NCBI GenBank assembly: GCA_028821575.1
Contig: JAPPFW010000002.1
Span: forward strand, 82,525 to 146,524
DNA from: a bacterium
GTDB lineage: Bacteria > Actinomycetota > Acidimicrobiia > Spongiisociales > Spongiisociaceae
DNA length: 64,000 nt
Reading direction: 5' to 3'
Part shown: positions 37,842-46,246 of the stretch, one piece after another
Layout: each line of letters begins with the position of its first letter
Numbering within the stretch: the stretch's first letter is position 1
The notes under the pieces: generated by a model
Database searches by the model: none
Seen by the model: only the letters and a program-made list of their open reading frames with translations
Told to the model about the DNA's origin: nothing
Translations under genes and position numbers: made by a program

Positions 37842-39926
37842 ATGCGCCGAACACCGCTAGCTGTCCTGGGAGTCCTGGTAACAGTGCTGCTCGTGTGGGT
37901 TGGGACTGGGCCTGGAGCCGGGCAATCGGAGCACGAGACGGCGGACGACCCGCGGGTCCGGATGGCCCGGGCGACGTGGGACACAGGATGGTTCCAGGCG
38001 GAGGTGTACAAGCTCCTTCTCGAACGCCTGGGGTACCGGGTGGATGGTCCGGTAACGATGGAGAACGACGAGTTCTACCATTCGGTGGCAGCGGGAGATG
38101 TTGATCTCTGGGTCAACGGGTGGTTCCCGAGTCACGATCGACAACTCGAGCATGGACTCGTCGAAACGGTGGGTACCCAGGTCGACGCGGGAGCATTGCA
38201 GGGTTACTTCGTCGATTCGGCCACTGCCTCGGAGCACGGAATTACGAACCTCGGCGATCTGGCCGACCCGTCACTGGCAGCCCTGTTCGACCTCGACGGC
38301 AACGGCAAAGCGGACCTCATCGGCTGCGACGTCGGCTGGGCTTGCGCCGACATCATCCACCACCACCTAACGGCTTATCGATTGGCCGGCACCGTCGAGC
38401 AGGTCCAGGGGGACTACTCGCCCCTCATCTCCGAGACCATCGCTCGCCAGCGGGCCGGAGAGGCCGTGCTCTACTACACATGGACCCCCAACTGGACCGT
38501 GGGAGAACTCGTTCCCGGCCGGGATGTGGTGTGGCTGGAAACCCCGTTCCCCTCGCTCCCACCCGACCAGGAAGCCTTCCTCGACCGGACCTCCATCCCC
38601 GGGCTTCCCGGATGCGCGAACGATCCGTGCCAGGTCGGTTGGCCTCCCAACGACATCAGAGCAGTGGCGAACTCCGGTTTCCTGGCGCACAACCCAGTCG
38701 TGCGGAAGCTCCTGGAGCAGGTGGTGATACCCCTGGAGGACATCTCGGCGCAGAACGCCCTGATGGTCGCGGACGAGGGAGATCCGGAGGACTTCCGACG
38801 CCACGCGGAGGACTGGGCTCTGGCCAACGATGCCATGGTCTCAGAGTGGATACACAGAGCCGACCCCGATGCCCTCGTGCTCGCTGCTCAGCAACAGGCC
38901 ACCCCGGTTACCGGCGGCGTACTGCGGGTGGCGGCGCGAGCCCTTCCCCCCTTCGTCATCTACGAGAACCGTGGCTACAGCGGGTTCGAGGTAGCGCTCA
39001 TCCGCCTCATCGCGGCTCATCTGGGCATGCAGGTCGAGATCTACGCGGTCGACACCGTCGCCAAACAGATGGACGACATAACCCGCGGCATCGCCCAGGT
39101 GGGACTGGGAGGCGTAGCCGTGACAGGACCCCGGGAGGAGAGGGTGGACTTCTCGCTGCCGGTCCTCGACACCGGTCTCACGGTGATGGCGCCAACCCAC
39201 GCCTCGCAGGGAGTGGGAAACCGGATCGTCACGTTTTTCCGTGCCATCACCTCCTCGGACCTGCCGTGGTTGATGGTGGTGTTCGGGATAGTCGTGCTGG
39301 TTTCCGCCCATCTGATCTGGTGGCTGGAGCGCCATCACAACCCCGACTTCGCCGTCCCGTACAGACGCGGTATATGGGACTCCTTCTACTGGTCGGTGGT
39401 CACCATGAGCACGGTCGGGTACGGCGACAAGGTCGCGCGAGGCGGGCTGGGTCGAGGTTTCGCGCTCGTCTGGATCGCGCTGGGCACCCTGGTCTTCGCC
39501 AGCTTCACCGCCTCTATCGCGTCGTCGCTGGCCGTGAGCGAATTGCGCGGCGAGATATCGGGACCTGGGGATCTTCCGGGCCACCGGGTGGCAACAGTGT
39601 CCGGATCAGCGGGCGACGCCTATCTGGTGGCGGTCGGCGTCGGCCCGGTCCTGGTCGACGACATCGGCGAGGCATACCGGCTCCTGGAGGAAGGGGATGT
39701 CGAAGCCATCGTGTTCGACGCCCCGGTCCTGCAATTCCACACGGCCCACGAGGGAGCCGGCGCAATCACCACCGTTGGACCGCTCTTCGAGAGGGTCCAG
39801 TACGCCCTCATGCTCAGCGAGGCGGATCCCGAACTACGCGAACGAGTCAACCTGGCCTTGCTGGAGCTGATCGAGAGCGGCCTCTACCGCCAGGTCCACG
39901 AGCGATGGTTCGGCGCCTTCGGCTGA
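37842..39926 (+). CDS. OpuAC betaine-binding domain fused to a GluR0-like potassium channel
   Basis: This is a 694-aa membrane protein. Residues 1-27 are a signal peptide. Residues about 38-345 are an OpuAC domain paralogous to the 34918 binding protein; shared blocks include DLWVNGWFP, GNGKADLIGC, WTPNWT, IRAVANSGFLAHNP and IPLEDISAQNALM. From about 357 a glutamate-receptor-type ligand core is split by a pore. Segment S1 has R431 in TGPREERVDFS. M1 is about 475-500, the filter TVGYGD is 524-529, and M2 is about 548-575 with SFTASIASSLAV, like the SYTANLAAF gate of iGluRs. Segment S2 has D626 in IVFDAP. R431 and D626 match the residues that hold amino-acid ligands. The TVGYGD filter predicts potassium selectivity. 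It is divergent from the BCCT operon. Confidence 0.88.
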   Translation: MRRTPLAVLGVLVTVLLVWVGTGPGAGQSEHETADDPRVRMARATWDTGWFQAEVYKLLLERLGYRVDGPVTMENDEFYHSVAAGDVDLWVNGWFPSHDRQLEHGLVETVGTQVDAGALQGYFVDSATASEHGITNLGDLADPSLAALFDLDGNGKADLIGCDVGWACADIIHHHLTAYRLAGTVEQVQGDYSPLISETIARQRAGEAVLYYTWTPNWTVGELVPGRDVVWLETPFPSLPPDQEAFLDRTSIPGLPGCANDPCQVGWPPNDIRAVANSGFLAHNPVVRKLLEQVVIPLEDISAQNALMVADEGDPEDFRRHAEDWALANDAMVSEWIHRADPDALVLAAQQQATPVTGGVLRVAARALPPFVIYENRGYSGFEVALIRLIAAHLGMQVEIYAVDTVAKQMDDITRGIAQVGLGGVAVTGPREERVDFSLPVLDTGLTVMAPTHASQGVGNRIVTFFRAITSSDLPWLMVVFGIVVLVSAHLIWWLERHHNPDFAVPYRRGIWDSFYWSVVTMSTVGYGDKVARGGLGRGFALVWIALGTLVFASFTASIASSLAVSELRGEISGPGDLPGHRVATVSGSAGDAYLVAVGVGPVLVDDIGEAYRLLEEGDVEAIVFDAPVLQFHTAHEGAGAITTVGPLFERVQYALMLSEADPELRERVNLALLELIESGLYRQVHERWFGAFG

Positions 39927-39962
39927 TCCACACCCCGTCACCCGTCCACCATCACCCGTCGG

Positions 39963-40004
39963 CCGGCAACGGATAACCGACCACGGGCAACCGGCAACGG
40001 GCAC
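39963..40004 (+). repeat. Heptad array upstream of uvrC
   Basis: Six tandem 7-mers, CCGGCAA, CGGATAA, CCGACCA, CGGGCAA, CCGGCAA and CGGGCAC, are preceded by CACCCGT-type units (about 39933-39960). They fill most of the gap between the channel gene and uvrC. The composition is GC-richer than other arrays in the window but the period is the same. Confidence 0.6.
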
Positions 40005-40032
40005 TAGCCTTGCAGATGACAGGAGCCATCCC

Positions 40033-41865
40033 GTGAAGCGACCTCCACCAGCCGAGATTCCCGACGCACCAGGTGCCTACCTGTTCCGGGACGCCTATGG
40101 GCAGGTGACCTATGTCGGCAAGGCCAAGTCGCTTCGCAAGCGCGTGGCGTCCTACTTCTCAAGAGATCTCGCGCCGCGCACCCGGGCGATGATCGACTCC
40201 TCCCGCCGCGTCGAGTGGATAGTGGTGGACAGCGAAGTGGCGGCGCTCTTTCTCGAGTACTCCCTGATCAAGGAGCACCTTCCCCGGTTCAACATCAGGC
40301 TGAGGGACGACAAGAGCTATCCCTACCTAGCCATCACCCGCTCCGACCAGTGGCCCCGCGCCAGAGTGGTGCGCGGCTCGAAAAAGAAGGGTACGCAGTA
40401 CTTCGGGCCCTTCGCTCACGCCTACGCCATCCGCAACACGCTCGACCTGCTTCTCAAGTCCCTACCGATCCGCACCTGCTCGGACACCGTGTTCCGCCGC
40501 CACCAACTAAAGGACCGGCCGTGCATCGAGTACGAGATCGAACGCTGCTCGGCGCCGTGTGTCGGTTACGTCGATCCAGACACCTACGCCGAGTACGTGG
40601 ACGGCTTGGCCCAGGTACTGACCGGACGCGCGGAGGAGTTGTTGGTGCGCCTGGAACGCCGCATGCTCGCCGCCTCCGACCGGCTCGAGTACGAACGGGC
40701 CGCCCGCATCAGGGATCAGGTCCGCGACGTCCGCCGGGCGGTGGCTCGGCAGGAGGTGGTGACCGATCGTCCCGAGGAGTTCGACCTGATCGCCACGGAA
40801 GGAGACGACCTCGAAGTATCAGTACAGGTGCTGAAGATACGGAGCGGGCGGATCGTAGGCCGGCTGGGATCCATCATCGACAAGGTCGAGGACGTCACGC
40901 CGGCGCAGATCATGGCAACGGTGCTCCGTGACCTTTACGACGAGGCCTCTCCGCCTCCCCGCCTGATCCTGGTGGAGGCTCTCCCTCCCGCAGACGAGCC
41001 CTGGTCGGATCTGCTGTCCAGGCGGCGGGGATCCCGGGTGACGCTCAGGGTTCCCCAGCGGGGGGCCAAACGCCGGCTCATGCAGACTGCCAAGACCAAC
41101 GCAGCGGATGCCTTCGTGCGACACCGGCTCCGGCGCCAATCCGACCACAACGCCCGAGCCAAGGACCTGAGGAGTCTCCAGGCGGTACTTGCCCTGCGCG
41201 AGCCGCCGCTGCGGATAGAGGCCTACGACATATCCACCATCCAGGGGCGCCACACGGTCGGATCCATGGTGGTTCTGGAGGACGGACTGCCACGCCGGAG
41301 CGACTACCGGCGGTTCCGCATCCGCACGGTACAGGGCCAGGATGACTTCTCCTCGATGGAGGAGGTGATCCGTCGCCGATTCGCGGCGTACATGCAGGAT
41401 CTGGAGAAGCCCGTCTCCGAACGCGGGAAGTTCGCCTATCCCCCTTCCCTGGTGCTGATCGACGGCGGGCCCGGACAGATCGGGCGCGCCGTGGAGGTCA
41501 TCGACCGTTTCGACCTCCAGATACCGGTGGCCGGCCTGGCCAAGCGGATGGAGGAGGTCTACGTTCCGGGACAGCCCGAGCCGATCATCATCCCGAGGGA
41601 CCAACCGGCGCTTCACCTCCTGCAGCGGGTTAGGGACGAAGCACACCGCTTCGCGCTCATGTACCACCGCCAACTCCGGGGCAAGCGTATGATCGACTCG
41701 ATCCTCGATGATGTCTACGGCATCGGCCCGGCTCGCAAGAAGGCCCTGATCCGCGAGTTCGGGTCGGTGAAGCAGATGAGGAACGCCGATCTGGAACGGC
41801 TGGCCCGGGTGGTACCGCTGAATGTCGCCGAGAACCTCTACGCTACGCTCCATGGCAACAACTGA
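40033..41865 (+). CDS. uvrC: UvrABC excision nuclease subunit C
   Basis: It makes both incisions in nucleotide excision repair. It is 610 aa long. The N-terminal GIY-YIG domain (PGAYLFRDAYGQVTYVGKAK, residues 12-31) cuts 3' to the lesion. The UVR motif that contacts UvrB lies near residues 205-235 (LERRMLAASDRLEYERAARI). The RNase H-like 5' nuclease begins about 385 (RIEAYDISTIQGRHTVGSMV), with LVLIDGGPGQ. A C-terminal helix-hairpin-helix follows (VYGIGPARKKALIREFGSV). The GTG start has AGGAG 7 nt upstream. It overlaps rapZ by 14 nt. Confidence 0.97.
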   Translation: MKRPPPAEIPDAPGAYLFRDAYGQVTYVGKAKSLRKRVASYFSRDLAPRTRAMIDSSRRVEWIVVDSEVAALFLEYSLIKEHLPRFNIRLRDDKSYPYLAITRSDQWPRARVVRGSKKKGTQYFGPFAHAYAIRNTLDLLLKSLPIRTCSDTVFRRHQLKDRPCIEYEIERCSAPCVGYVDPDTYAEYVDGLAQVLTGRAEELLVRLERRMLAASDRLEYERAARIRDQVRDVRRAVARQEVVTDRPEEFDLIATEGDDLEVSVQVLKIRSGRIVGRLGSIIDKVEDVTPAQIMATVLRDLYDEASPPPRLILVEALPPADEPWSDLLSRRRGSRVTLRVPQRGAKRRLMQTAKTNAADAFVRHRLRRQSDHNARAKDLRSLQAVLALREPPLRIEAYDISTIQGRHTVGSMVVLEDGLPRRSDYRRFRIRTVQGQDDFSSMEEVIRRRFAAYMQDLEKPVSERGKFAYPPSLVLIDGGPGQIGRAVEVIDRFDLQIPVAGLAKRMEEVYVPGQPEPIIIPRDQPALHLLQRVRDEAHRFALMYHRQLRGKRMIDSILDDVYGIGPARKKALIREFGSVKQMRNADLERLARVVPLNVAENLYATLHGNN

Positions 41866-42745
41866 GAGTGAGCGCCGCGGGTCAGGGGGTGAGAGCCCCC
41901 GACTTCTGGTGCTCACCGGCCTCTCGGGCGCCGGGCGTTCGAGCGGTGCCAAGGTCCTCGAGGATCTCGGCTTCTACGTCATCGACAACCTCCCGCCCGA
42001 TCTGCTCCGCCAAGCGGTCGACCTCAACAACCTGCGGGAAGGCAGCCGGCACCTCGCCGTAGTAGTGGACAGCCGGGGTGGTTTCCCCCTCAACGAACTC
42101 GAGGACCACTTCCGCGAACTGGAGAGGGCCGGCATCCAGGTGACCCTGGTATTCCTCGACGCCGACGATGACGTCCTGATCCGCCGCTACGAGGAGCACC
42201 GTCGCCCCCACCCTCTCGGCCTGGAGACCCTTGCCGATTCGATAGCAGCGGAACGGGCGATGATGGCCGACCTGCGGCTGCGGGCCGACATGTACGTCAA
42301 CACCAGCGAGACCAACGTCCACCAGCTCCGGAGTTGGTTCGCCCATCACCTGTCCGCCTTGGTGGACGACCACCCGATGCGTCTGGCGGTCACCTCGTTC
42401 GGGTTCAAGAACGGCACGCCGCGGGATGTCGACCTGATGTTCGACGTGAGGTTCCTGCCCAACCCGCATTGGAAGACCGAACTGCGGCCTCTCACAGGAC
42501 AGCACGCCGAGGTTCGAAGACACGTGCTGTCCAACGGCGATGCCGCCGGTTTCCTCGACAGGCTGCGCGACCTTCTCTCGTTCCTGGTTCCCCGTTACCG
42601 GGAGGAGGGGAAATCGTACGTGAGCATCGGGATAGGCTGCACGGGGGGGCGCCATCGCTCGGTAGCCATTGCCGAAGAACTGGCAAGCTGGCTGGTGGGC
42701 CGCGGGTACCACGCTACGGTCCGCCACCGCGACATCGACGAGTAA
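41852..42745 (+). CDS. rapZ: RapZ/YvcJ-family nucleotide-binding protein
   Basis: This P-loop protein of about 297 aa is, in enterobacteria, an RNase adaptor sensing glucosamine-6-phosphate and, in Gram-positives, of less clear role. The Walker A is LTGLSGAGRSSG, followed by LGFYVIDNLPPDLL. The C-terminal RapZ module shows SFGFKNGTPRDVDLMFDVRFLPNP in outline and SIGIGCTGGRHRSVAIAEEL, the phosphate/metabolite site. I start at ATG 41852, inside the uvrC end. uvrC-rapZ is the usual actinobacterial pair, but the normally following yvcK, whiA and gap are missing and pgk comes next. Confidence 0.93.
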   Translation: MATTESERRGSGGESPRLLVLTGLSGAGRSSGAKVLEDLGFYVIDNLPPDLLRQAVDLNNLREGSRHLAVVVDSRGGFPLNELEDHFRELERAGIQVTLVFLDADDDVLIRRYEEHRRPHPLGLETLADSIAAERAMMADLRLRADMYVNTSETNVHQLRSWFAHHLSALVDDHPMRLAVTSFGFKNGTPRDVDLMFDVRFLPNPHWKTELRPLTGQHAEVRRHVLSNGDAAGFLDRLRDLLSFLVPRYREEGKSYVSIGIGCTGGRHRSVAIAEELASWLVGRGYHATVRHRDIDE

Positions 42746-42781
42746 CGCCGGGCGGGAAGCCATAGAAAGAGGAGAGGATCA

Positions 42782-43966
42782 ATGCGGTCGTTCCTGACCC
42801 TCGCCGACCTCGACGTTGAGGATCGCACGGTGCTTGTCAGATCGGATCTGAACGTACCGATCGAGAACGGGAGGGTCACCGACGATTTCCGGCTTCGGGC
42901 AACCTCGCCGACCATCGCCCTGCTGAGAGACGCTGGCGCCGCGGTGGTCGTGTGCAGCCATCTGGGACGTCCCGGAGGGCGGGTCGACGAGGAATTGCGA
43001 ATGGCGCCTGTGGCCTCCGCCCTGTCCGGCATCGGCGGGTTCCCGGTGGCCTCGGCGGTCGACACGGTCGGGCCGGACGCCCGGGACCTCGTCGCACAGG
43101 CCGAGGCCGGGGACGTGGTTCTCCTCGAGAACACCCGCTTCCATCCCGGTGAGACAACCAACGAGGCCGGTCTCGCAGCCGCATTGGCCGAACTGGCAGA
43201 CCTCTTCGTGCTCGACGCCTTCGGATCGGCCCACCGTGCCCATGCATCCACCGCAGGAGTGACCGATCACCTGAGATCGGCGGCGGGCCCCCTCTTGGTC
43301 CGCGAACTCGAGGCCTTCCGCACGCTGATGGACGACCCTCCGCGACCCTTCACGGTCCTCTTGGGAGGAGCCAAGGTGTCCGACAAGCTCCCCCTCATCC
43401 GCGCTCTGCTTCCCGCCGTGGACGCCATGCTGGTCGGCGGAGGTATGTGTTTCAGCCTCTTGGCCGCCGATGGCTACGAGGTGGGGGACTCACTGGTCGA
43501 ACCCGACTACTTCGACACCCTGGCCGAGATACTCCGAGGAGAGCTGGGTGACCGGTTGGTGCTCCCGGTCGACATCGTGGCGGCAGGCCGATTCGCTCCG
43601 GACGCCACCGCCACCACGCTCGACGCGGCGTCGATGGGTGAGGACTCGATGGGCCTCGACATCGGCCCGCGAACAACCGAGCGGTTCGCCGAGGTGATCG
43701 CTGGATCCGCGGCCGTGTTCTGGAACGGGCCGATGGGGGTCTTCGAGTGGGAGTCCTTCCGGTCGGGAACCGCCGCCGTGGCCCAGGCAGTTGCGGCCTC
43801 CAACGCCTTCACCGTGGCAGGAGGGGGCGATTCGGTGGCCGCGCTGCGGATGCTCGGGCGCGAGAGCGACCTCGACCATCTCTCGACGGGAGGCGGCGCG
43901 GGCCTCGAGTTGTTGCAAGGCCGGGTCCTCCCGGGTGTTAAGGCGCTGGAACGGTGGTCGCGGTGA
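42782..43966 (+). CDS. pgk: Phosphoglycerate kinase
   Basis: This glycolytic enzyme transfers phosphate from 1,3-bisphosphoglycerate to ADP. At 394 aa it has full length. The N-domain begins VLVRSDLNVPIENG with the substrate-binding SHLGRPGG and ENTRFHPGE motifs. The C-domain has GGAKVSDKLPLI, the ATP-site WNGPMGVFEW and the GGGDSVAAL phosphate loop. The ATG follows a strong AGAGGAGAGG site. Its stop overlaps the tpiA GTG, and with gpmA it makes a lower-glycolysis operon. Confidence 0.97.
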   Translation: MRSFLTLADLDVEDRTVLVRSDLNVPIENGRVTDDFRLRATSPTIALLRDAGAAVVVCSHLGRPGGRVDEELRMAPVASALSGIGGFPVASAVDTVGPDARDLVAQAEAGDVVLLENTRFHPGETTNEAGLAAALAELADLFVLDAFGSAHRAHASTAGVTDHLRSAAGPLLVRELEAFRTLMDDPPRPFTVLLGGAKVSDKLPLIRALLPAVDAMLVGGGMCFSLLAADGYEVGDSLVEPDYFDTLAEILRGELGDRLVLPVDIVAAGRFAPDATATTLDAASMGEDSMGLDIGPRTTERFAEVIAGSAAVFWNGPMGVFEWESFRSGTAAVAQAVAASNAFTVAGGGDSVAALRMLGRESDLDHLSTGGGAGLELLQGRVLPGVKALERWSR

Positions 43967-44730
43967 CACGGAAACCGCTCATGATCGGCAACTGGAAAAT
44001 GCACGGCTCCCATCTCGAGGCCATCCAGCGGGTGCAGAAACTGAGCTACCTGCTCGACCCGGCCGACTACGACCGGGTGGAGGTGGGCGTAGCACCTCCT
44101 TTCACGTCCCTCCGGTCGGTCCAGACGGTCGTGCAGATGGACGACCTGCGAATCAGGATCGCGGCACAGAACCTGCACTGGCAGGACCGGGGCGCCTACA
44201 CGGGGGAGATATCGGCATCGATGCTTGCCAAGCTGTCGGTGTCGTACGCGATCGTCGGCCATTCGGAACGCCGACAATGCTTCGGCGAGGACAACCGGGT
44301 CGTCAATCGTAAGGCCAAGGCGGCGATGCGGGCGGGCGTCACGCCCATAGTGGCCGTGGGGGAGACCCTCGAGCAGCGCGAGAGAGGTGAGGCGACCGCT
44401 GTGATCCGGGGGCAGGTCTCCGGTTCGCTGGCCAGGATCCCCACCGAGGCCATCCAAGACCTGGTCATCGCCTACGAACCCGTGTGGGCTATCGGAACCG
44501 GCCGTCATGCCGCCCCGGCCGATGCACAGGAGGCCATCGCCGGGATCCGTGAGCAGATCCGCGGGCGGCACGGGTCCGCTGCCGATCGGGTCCGTATCCT
44601 CTACGGCGGATCGATGAATCCCGGCAACGTGGCGGCCCTGATGGCGAAACTCGACATCGACGGCGGCCTGATTGGAGGCGCCTCGCTGGACCCGGACGCG
44701 TTCGCCGCGTGCGTTCGCTACTGGAAGTAA
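43963..44730 (+). CDS. tpiA: Triosephosphate isomerase
   Basis: It interconverts dihydroxyacetone phosphate and glyceraldehyde 3-phosphate. This 255-aa TIM barrel has N/K catalytic residues in MIGNWKMHG, the catalytic His in IVGHSERRQ, the catalytic Glu in AYEPVWAIGTG (loop 6 follows) and the phosphate-binding LYGGSMNPGN. I choose GTG 43963 (overlap GTGA with pgk); a GTG three codons earlier is possible. All catalytic residues are present. Confidence 0.97.
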   Translation: MTRKPLMIGNWKMHGSHLEAIQRVQKLSYLLDPADYDRVEVGVAPPFTSLRSVQTVVQMDDLRIRIAAQNLHWQDRGAYTGEISASMLAKLSVSYAIVGHSERRQCFGEDNRVVNRKAKAAMRAGVTPIVAVGETLEQRERGEATAVIRGQVSGSLARIPTEAIQDLVIAYEPVWAIGTGRHAAPADAQEAIAGIREQIRGRHGSAADRVRILYGGSMNPGNVAALMAKLDIDGGLIGGASLDPDAFAACVRYWK

Positions 44731-44783
44731 ACGGCAGCGAGCGGTGGTAGTTCTGTCAAGCCGCTCTACAAAGGAGTGACCGA

Positions 44784-45524
44784 GTGAGCAGGGTAGTACT
44801 CGTGAGGCACGGCCAGAGTGTCTGGAACCTCGAGAACCGCTTCACCGGATGGACCGACGTGCCGCTGACCGAGGTGGGCATCGGCGAGGCGACGTCGGCG
44901 GGCGAACTGATGGCGTCCGAAGGCATGTCCTTCGATGTCGTTCACACCTCGGTGCTGAGGCGAGCTATCCGGACTGCCGACATCGCCCTCGACCGCATGG
45001 ACCTCCACTGGATCCCGGTGAAGCGCAGTTGGCGGATCAACGAGCGTCACTACGGTGCTCTGCAGGGCCTGGAGAAGAAGGAGACCGCAGCCATCCACGG
45101 GGCGGAGCAGGTTTTCCAGTGGCGAAGGAGCTACTCGATCCCACCACCGCCGCTCGACCCGGACGATCCTCGGAATCCCCGCTTCGACGCCCGATACGCA
45201 TCCGTGCCTGCCGATGAGTTGCCGGCAAGCGAGTGCCTGGCCGATGTGGTAGCAAGAGCGGTCCCCTACTGGACGCGGGGGATCGTTCCCGATCTTCGGG
45301 CGGGGCTGCGGGTCGTGGTAGTCGCCCACGGCAACAGCATCCGGGCCCTTCTCAAGTACCTGAAGGGGATCAGCGACGAGGACATAACCAGACTGAACAT
45401 CCCCACAGGTATTCCCCTCGTCGTGGAACTGGACAGCAACCTGTCCTACGTCTCCGACCGCTACCTGGGCGACCAAGCGGCTGCCGAAGCCGCGGCCGCA
45501 GCCGTAGCCGCCCAGGCAGGCTAG
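44784..45524 (+). CDS. gpmA: 2,3-bisphosphoglycerate-dependent phosphoglycerate mutase
   Basis: It interconverts 3- and 2-phosphoglycerate. It is 246 aa long. The phosphohistidine motif [18 protein letters not shown] is at the N-terminus. [18 protein letters not shown] and [16 protein letters not shown] (second catalytic His) are typical of the dPGM family. The GTG start has AAGGAG upstream. The C-terminus ends in an Ala-rich run. The stop TAG is part of the first unit of a CTAGTTG heptad array. It follows tpiA after 53 nt. Confidence 0.96.
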   Translation: MSRVVLVRHGQSVWNLENRFTGWTDVPLTEVGIGEATSAGELMASEGMSFDVVHTSVLRRAIRTADIALDRMDLHWIPVKRSWRINERHYGALQGLEKKETAAIHGAEQVFQWRRSYSIPPPPLDPDDPRNPRFDARYASVPADELPASECLADVVARAVPYWTRGIVPDLRAGLRVVVVAHGNSIRALLKYLKGISDEDITRLNIPTGIPLVVELDSNLSYVSDRYLGDQAAAEAAAAAVAAQAG

Positions 45525-45548
45525 TTGCTAGTTGCTGCAAACTAACCT
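45521..45548 (+). repeat. Heptad array carrying the gpmA stop codon
   Basis: CTAGTTG, CTAGTTG, CTGCAAA and CTAACCT run in tandem. The TAG of the first unit (45522-45524) terminates gpmA. An AT-rich stretch with TATTATTATAGT (to about 45566) then leads into the four-helix-bundle gene and is its likely promoter. Confidence 0.7.
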
Positions 45549-45572
45549 TTACATATTATTATAGTCTCAGAC

Positions 45573-45923
45573 ATGGGTAGTATTCAGGGTTTGGATGTCT
45601 GGCGGAGGTCGCTCGACCTAGATGAGATGGTGTATCGGGTTTCGGATCGGTTCTCGTCTTCGGAGAAGTACGGGATGACAGTGCAAGTGCGACGGTCTAC
45701 CTGCTCGATCGCGGCGAACATCGCCGAGGGGCCGGCGCGGCGCGGTACCAGGGAGTTCCGGCAGTTTCTAGGAATGGCGAGCGGATCGCTAGCGGAGATG
45801 GAGACCTTTCTGAGCTTGGCGGTCCGTCTGGGGATGGCTGAGGACGAGGAGATCAAGCACACCCTGGTCTGTAGCGACGAGGTTGGTAGGATGCTGACCG
45901 GACTGAAGCGAGCGCTTCGCTGA
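45573..45923 (+). CDS. Four-helix-bundle protein (23S rRNA IVS / S23-type, TIGR02436)
   Basis: This 116-aa protein matches the four-helix-bundle family first known from intervening sequences of 23S rRNA: LDVWRRSLDL, then CSIAANIAEGPARRGTREFRQFLGMASGS in outline (the IANIAEG-type core) and a SLAEMETFL helix. The family's function is unknown. The gene is framed exactly by heptad arrays (45521-45548 before, 45924-45958 after). It splits what would otherwise be a gpmA-secG junction and looks like a small mobile or inserted unit. There is no Shine-Dalgarno; the TATAGT box 8 nt before the ATG suggests a leaderless mRNA. Confidence 0.85.
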   Translation: MGSIQGLDVWRRSLDLDEMVYRVSDRFSSSEKYGMTVQVRRSTCSIAANIAEGPARRGTREFRQFLGMASGSLAEMETFLSLAVRLGMAEDEEIKHTLVCSDEVGRMLTGLKRALR

Positions 45924-45958
45924 CTACCAACTACCAACTAAGAACTAGGAACTAGCCG
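45924..45958 (+). repeat. Five-unit heptad array filling the gap to secG
   Basis: CTACCAA, CTACCAA, CTAAGAA, CTAGGAA and CTAGCCG occupy exactly the 35 bases between the TGA at 45921-45923 and the secG ATG at 45959. The CTAGGAA unit lies where the secG ribosome-binding site should be and may provide it (AGGA). Confidence 0.8.
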
Positions 45959-46198
45959 ATGACTATTGCGACCGCAATCCTTACGATCGTCCATCTGATC
46001 ATGGCCGTCGCCCTGATCTTCCTTATCCTCCTGCACTCCGGCAAGGGGGGCCTCGGGGACATGTTCGGCGGGGGCATGCAGGCCGGCGGGATGGGGGGAT
46101 CGACCCTGGCCGAGCGGAATCTCGACCGCATAACGGTGGTCGTGGCGGTTCTGTTCGGGCTCACGACGATCAGCCTCGCCATACTGCTTGGCCGCTGA
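45959..46198 (+). CDS. secG: Preprotein translocase subunit SecG
   Basis: This 79-aa membrane protein of the SecYEG channel has two hydrophobic helices (about residues 3-25 and 55-77). They are joined by the Gly-rich cytoplasmic loop LLHSGKGGLGDMFGGGMQAG and GSTLAERNLDRIT, as is usual for the family. In related genomes secG follows tpiA; here gpmA and the four-helix-bundle gene intervene. The ATG abuts a heptad array. Confidence 0.92.
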   Translation: MTIATAILTIVHLIMAVALIFLILLHSGKGGLGDMFGGGMQAGGMGGSTLAERNLDRITVVVAVLFGLTTISLAILLGR

Positions 46199-46246
46199 AC
46201 CCACGATCCACCGGCGCCAGCCGGGAACGGGCCGGCGCACCGACGA

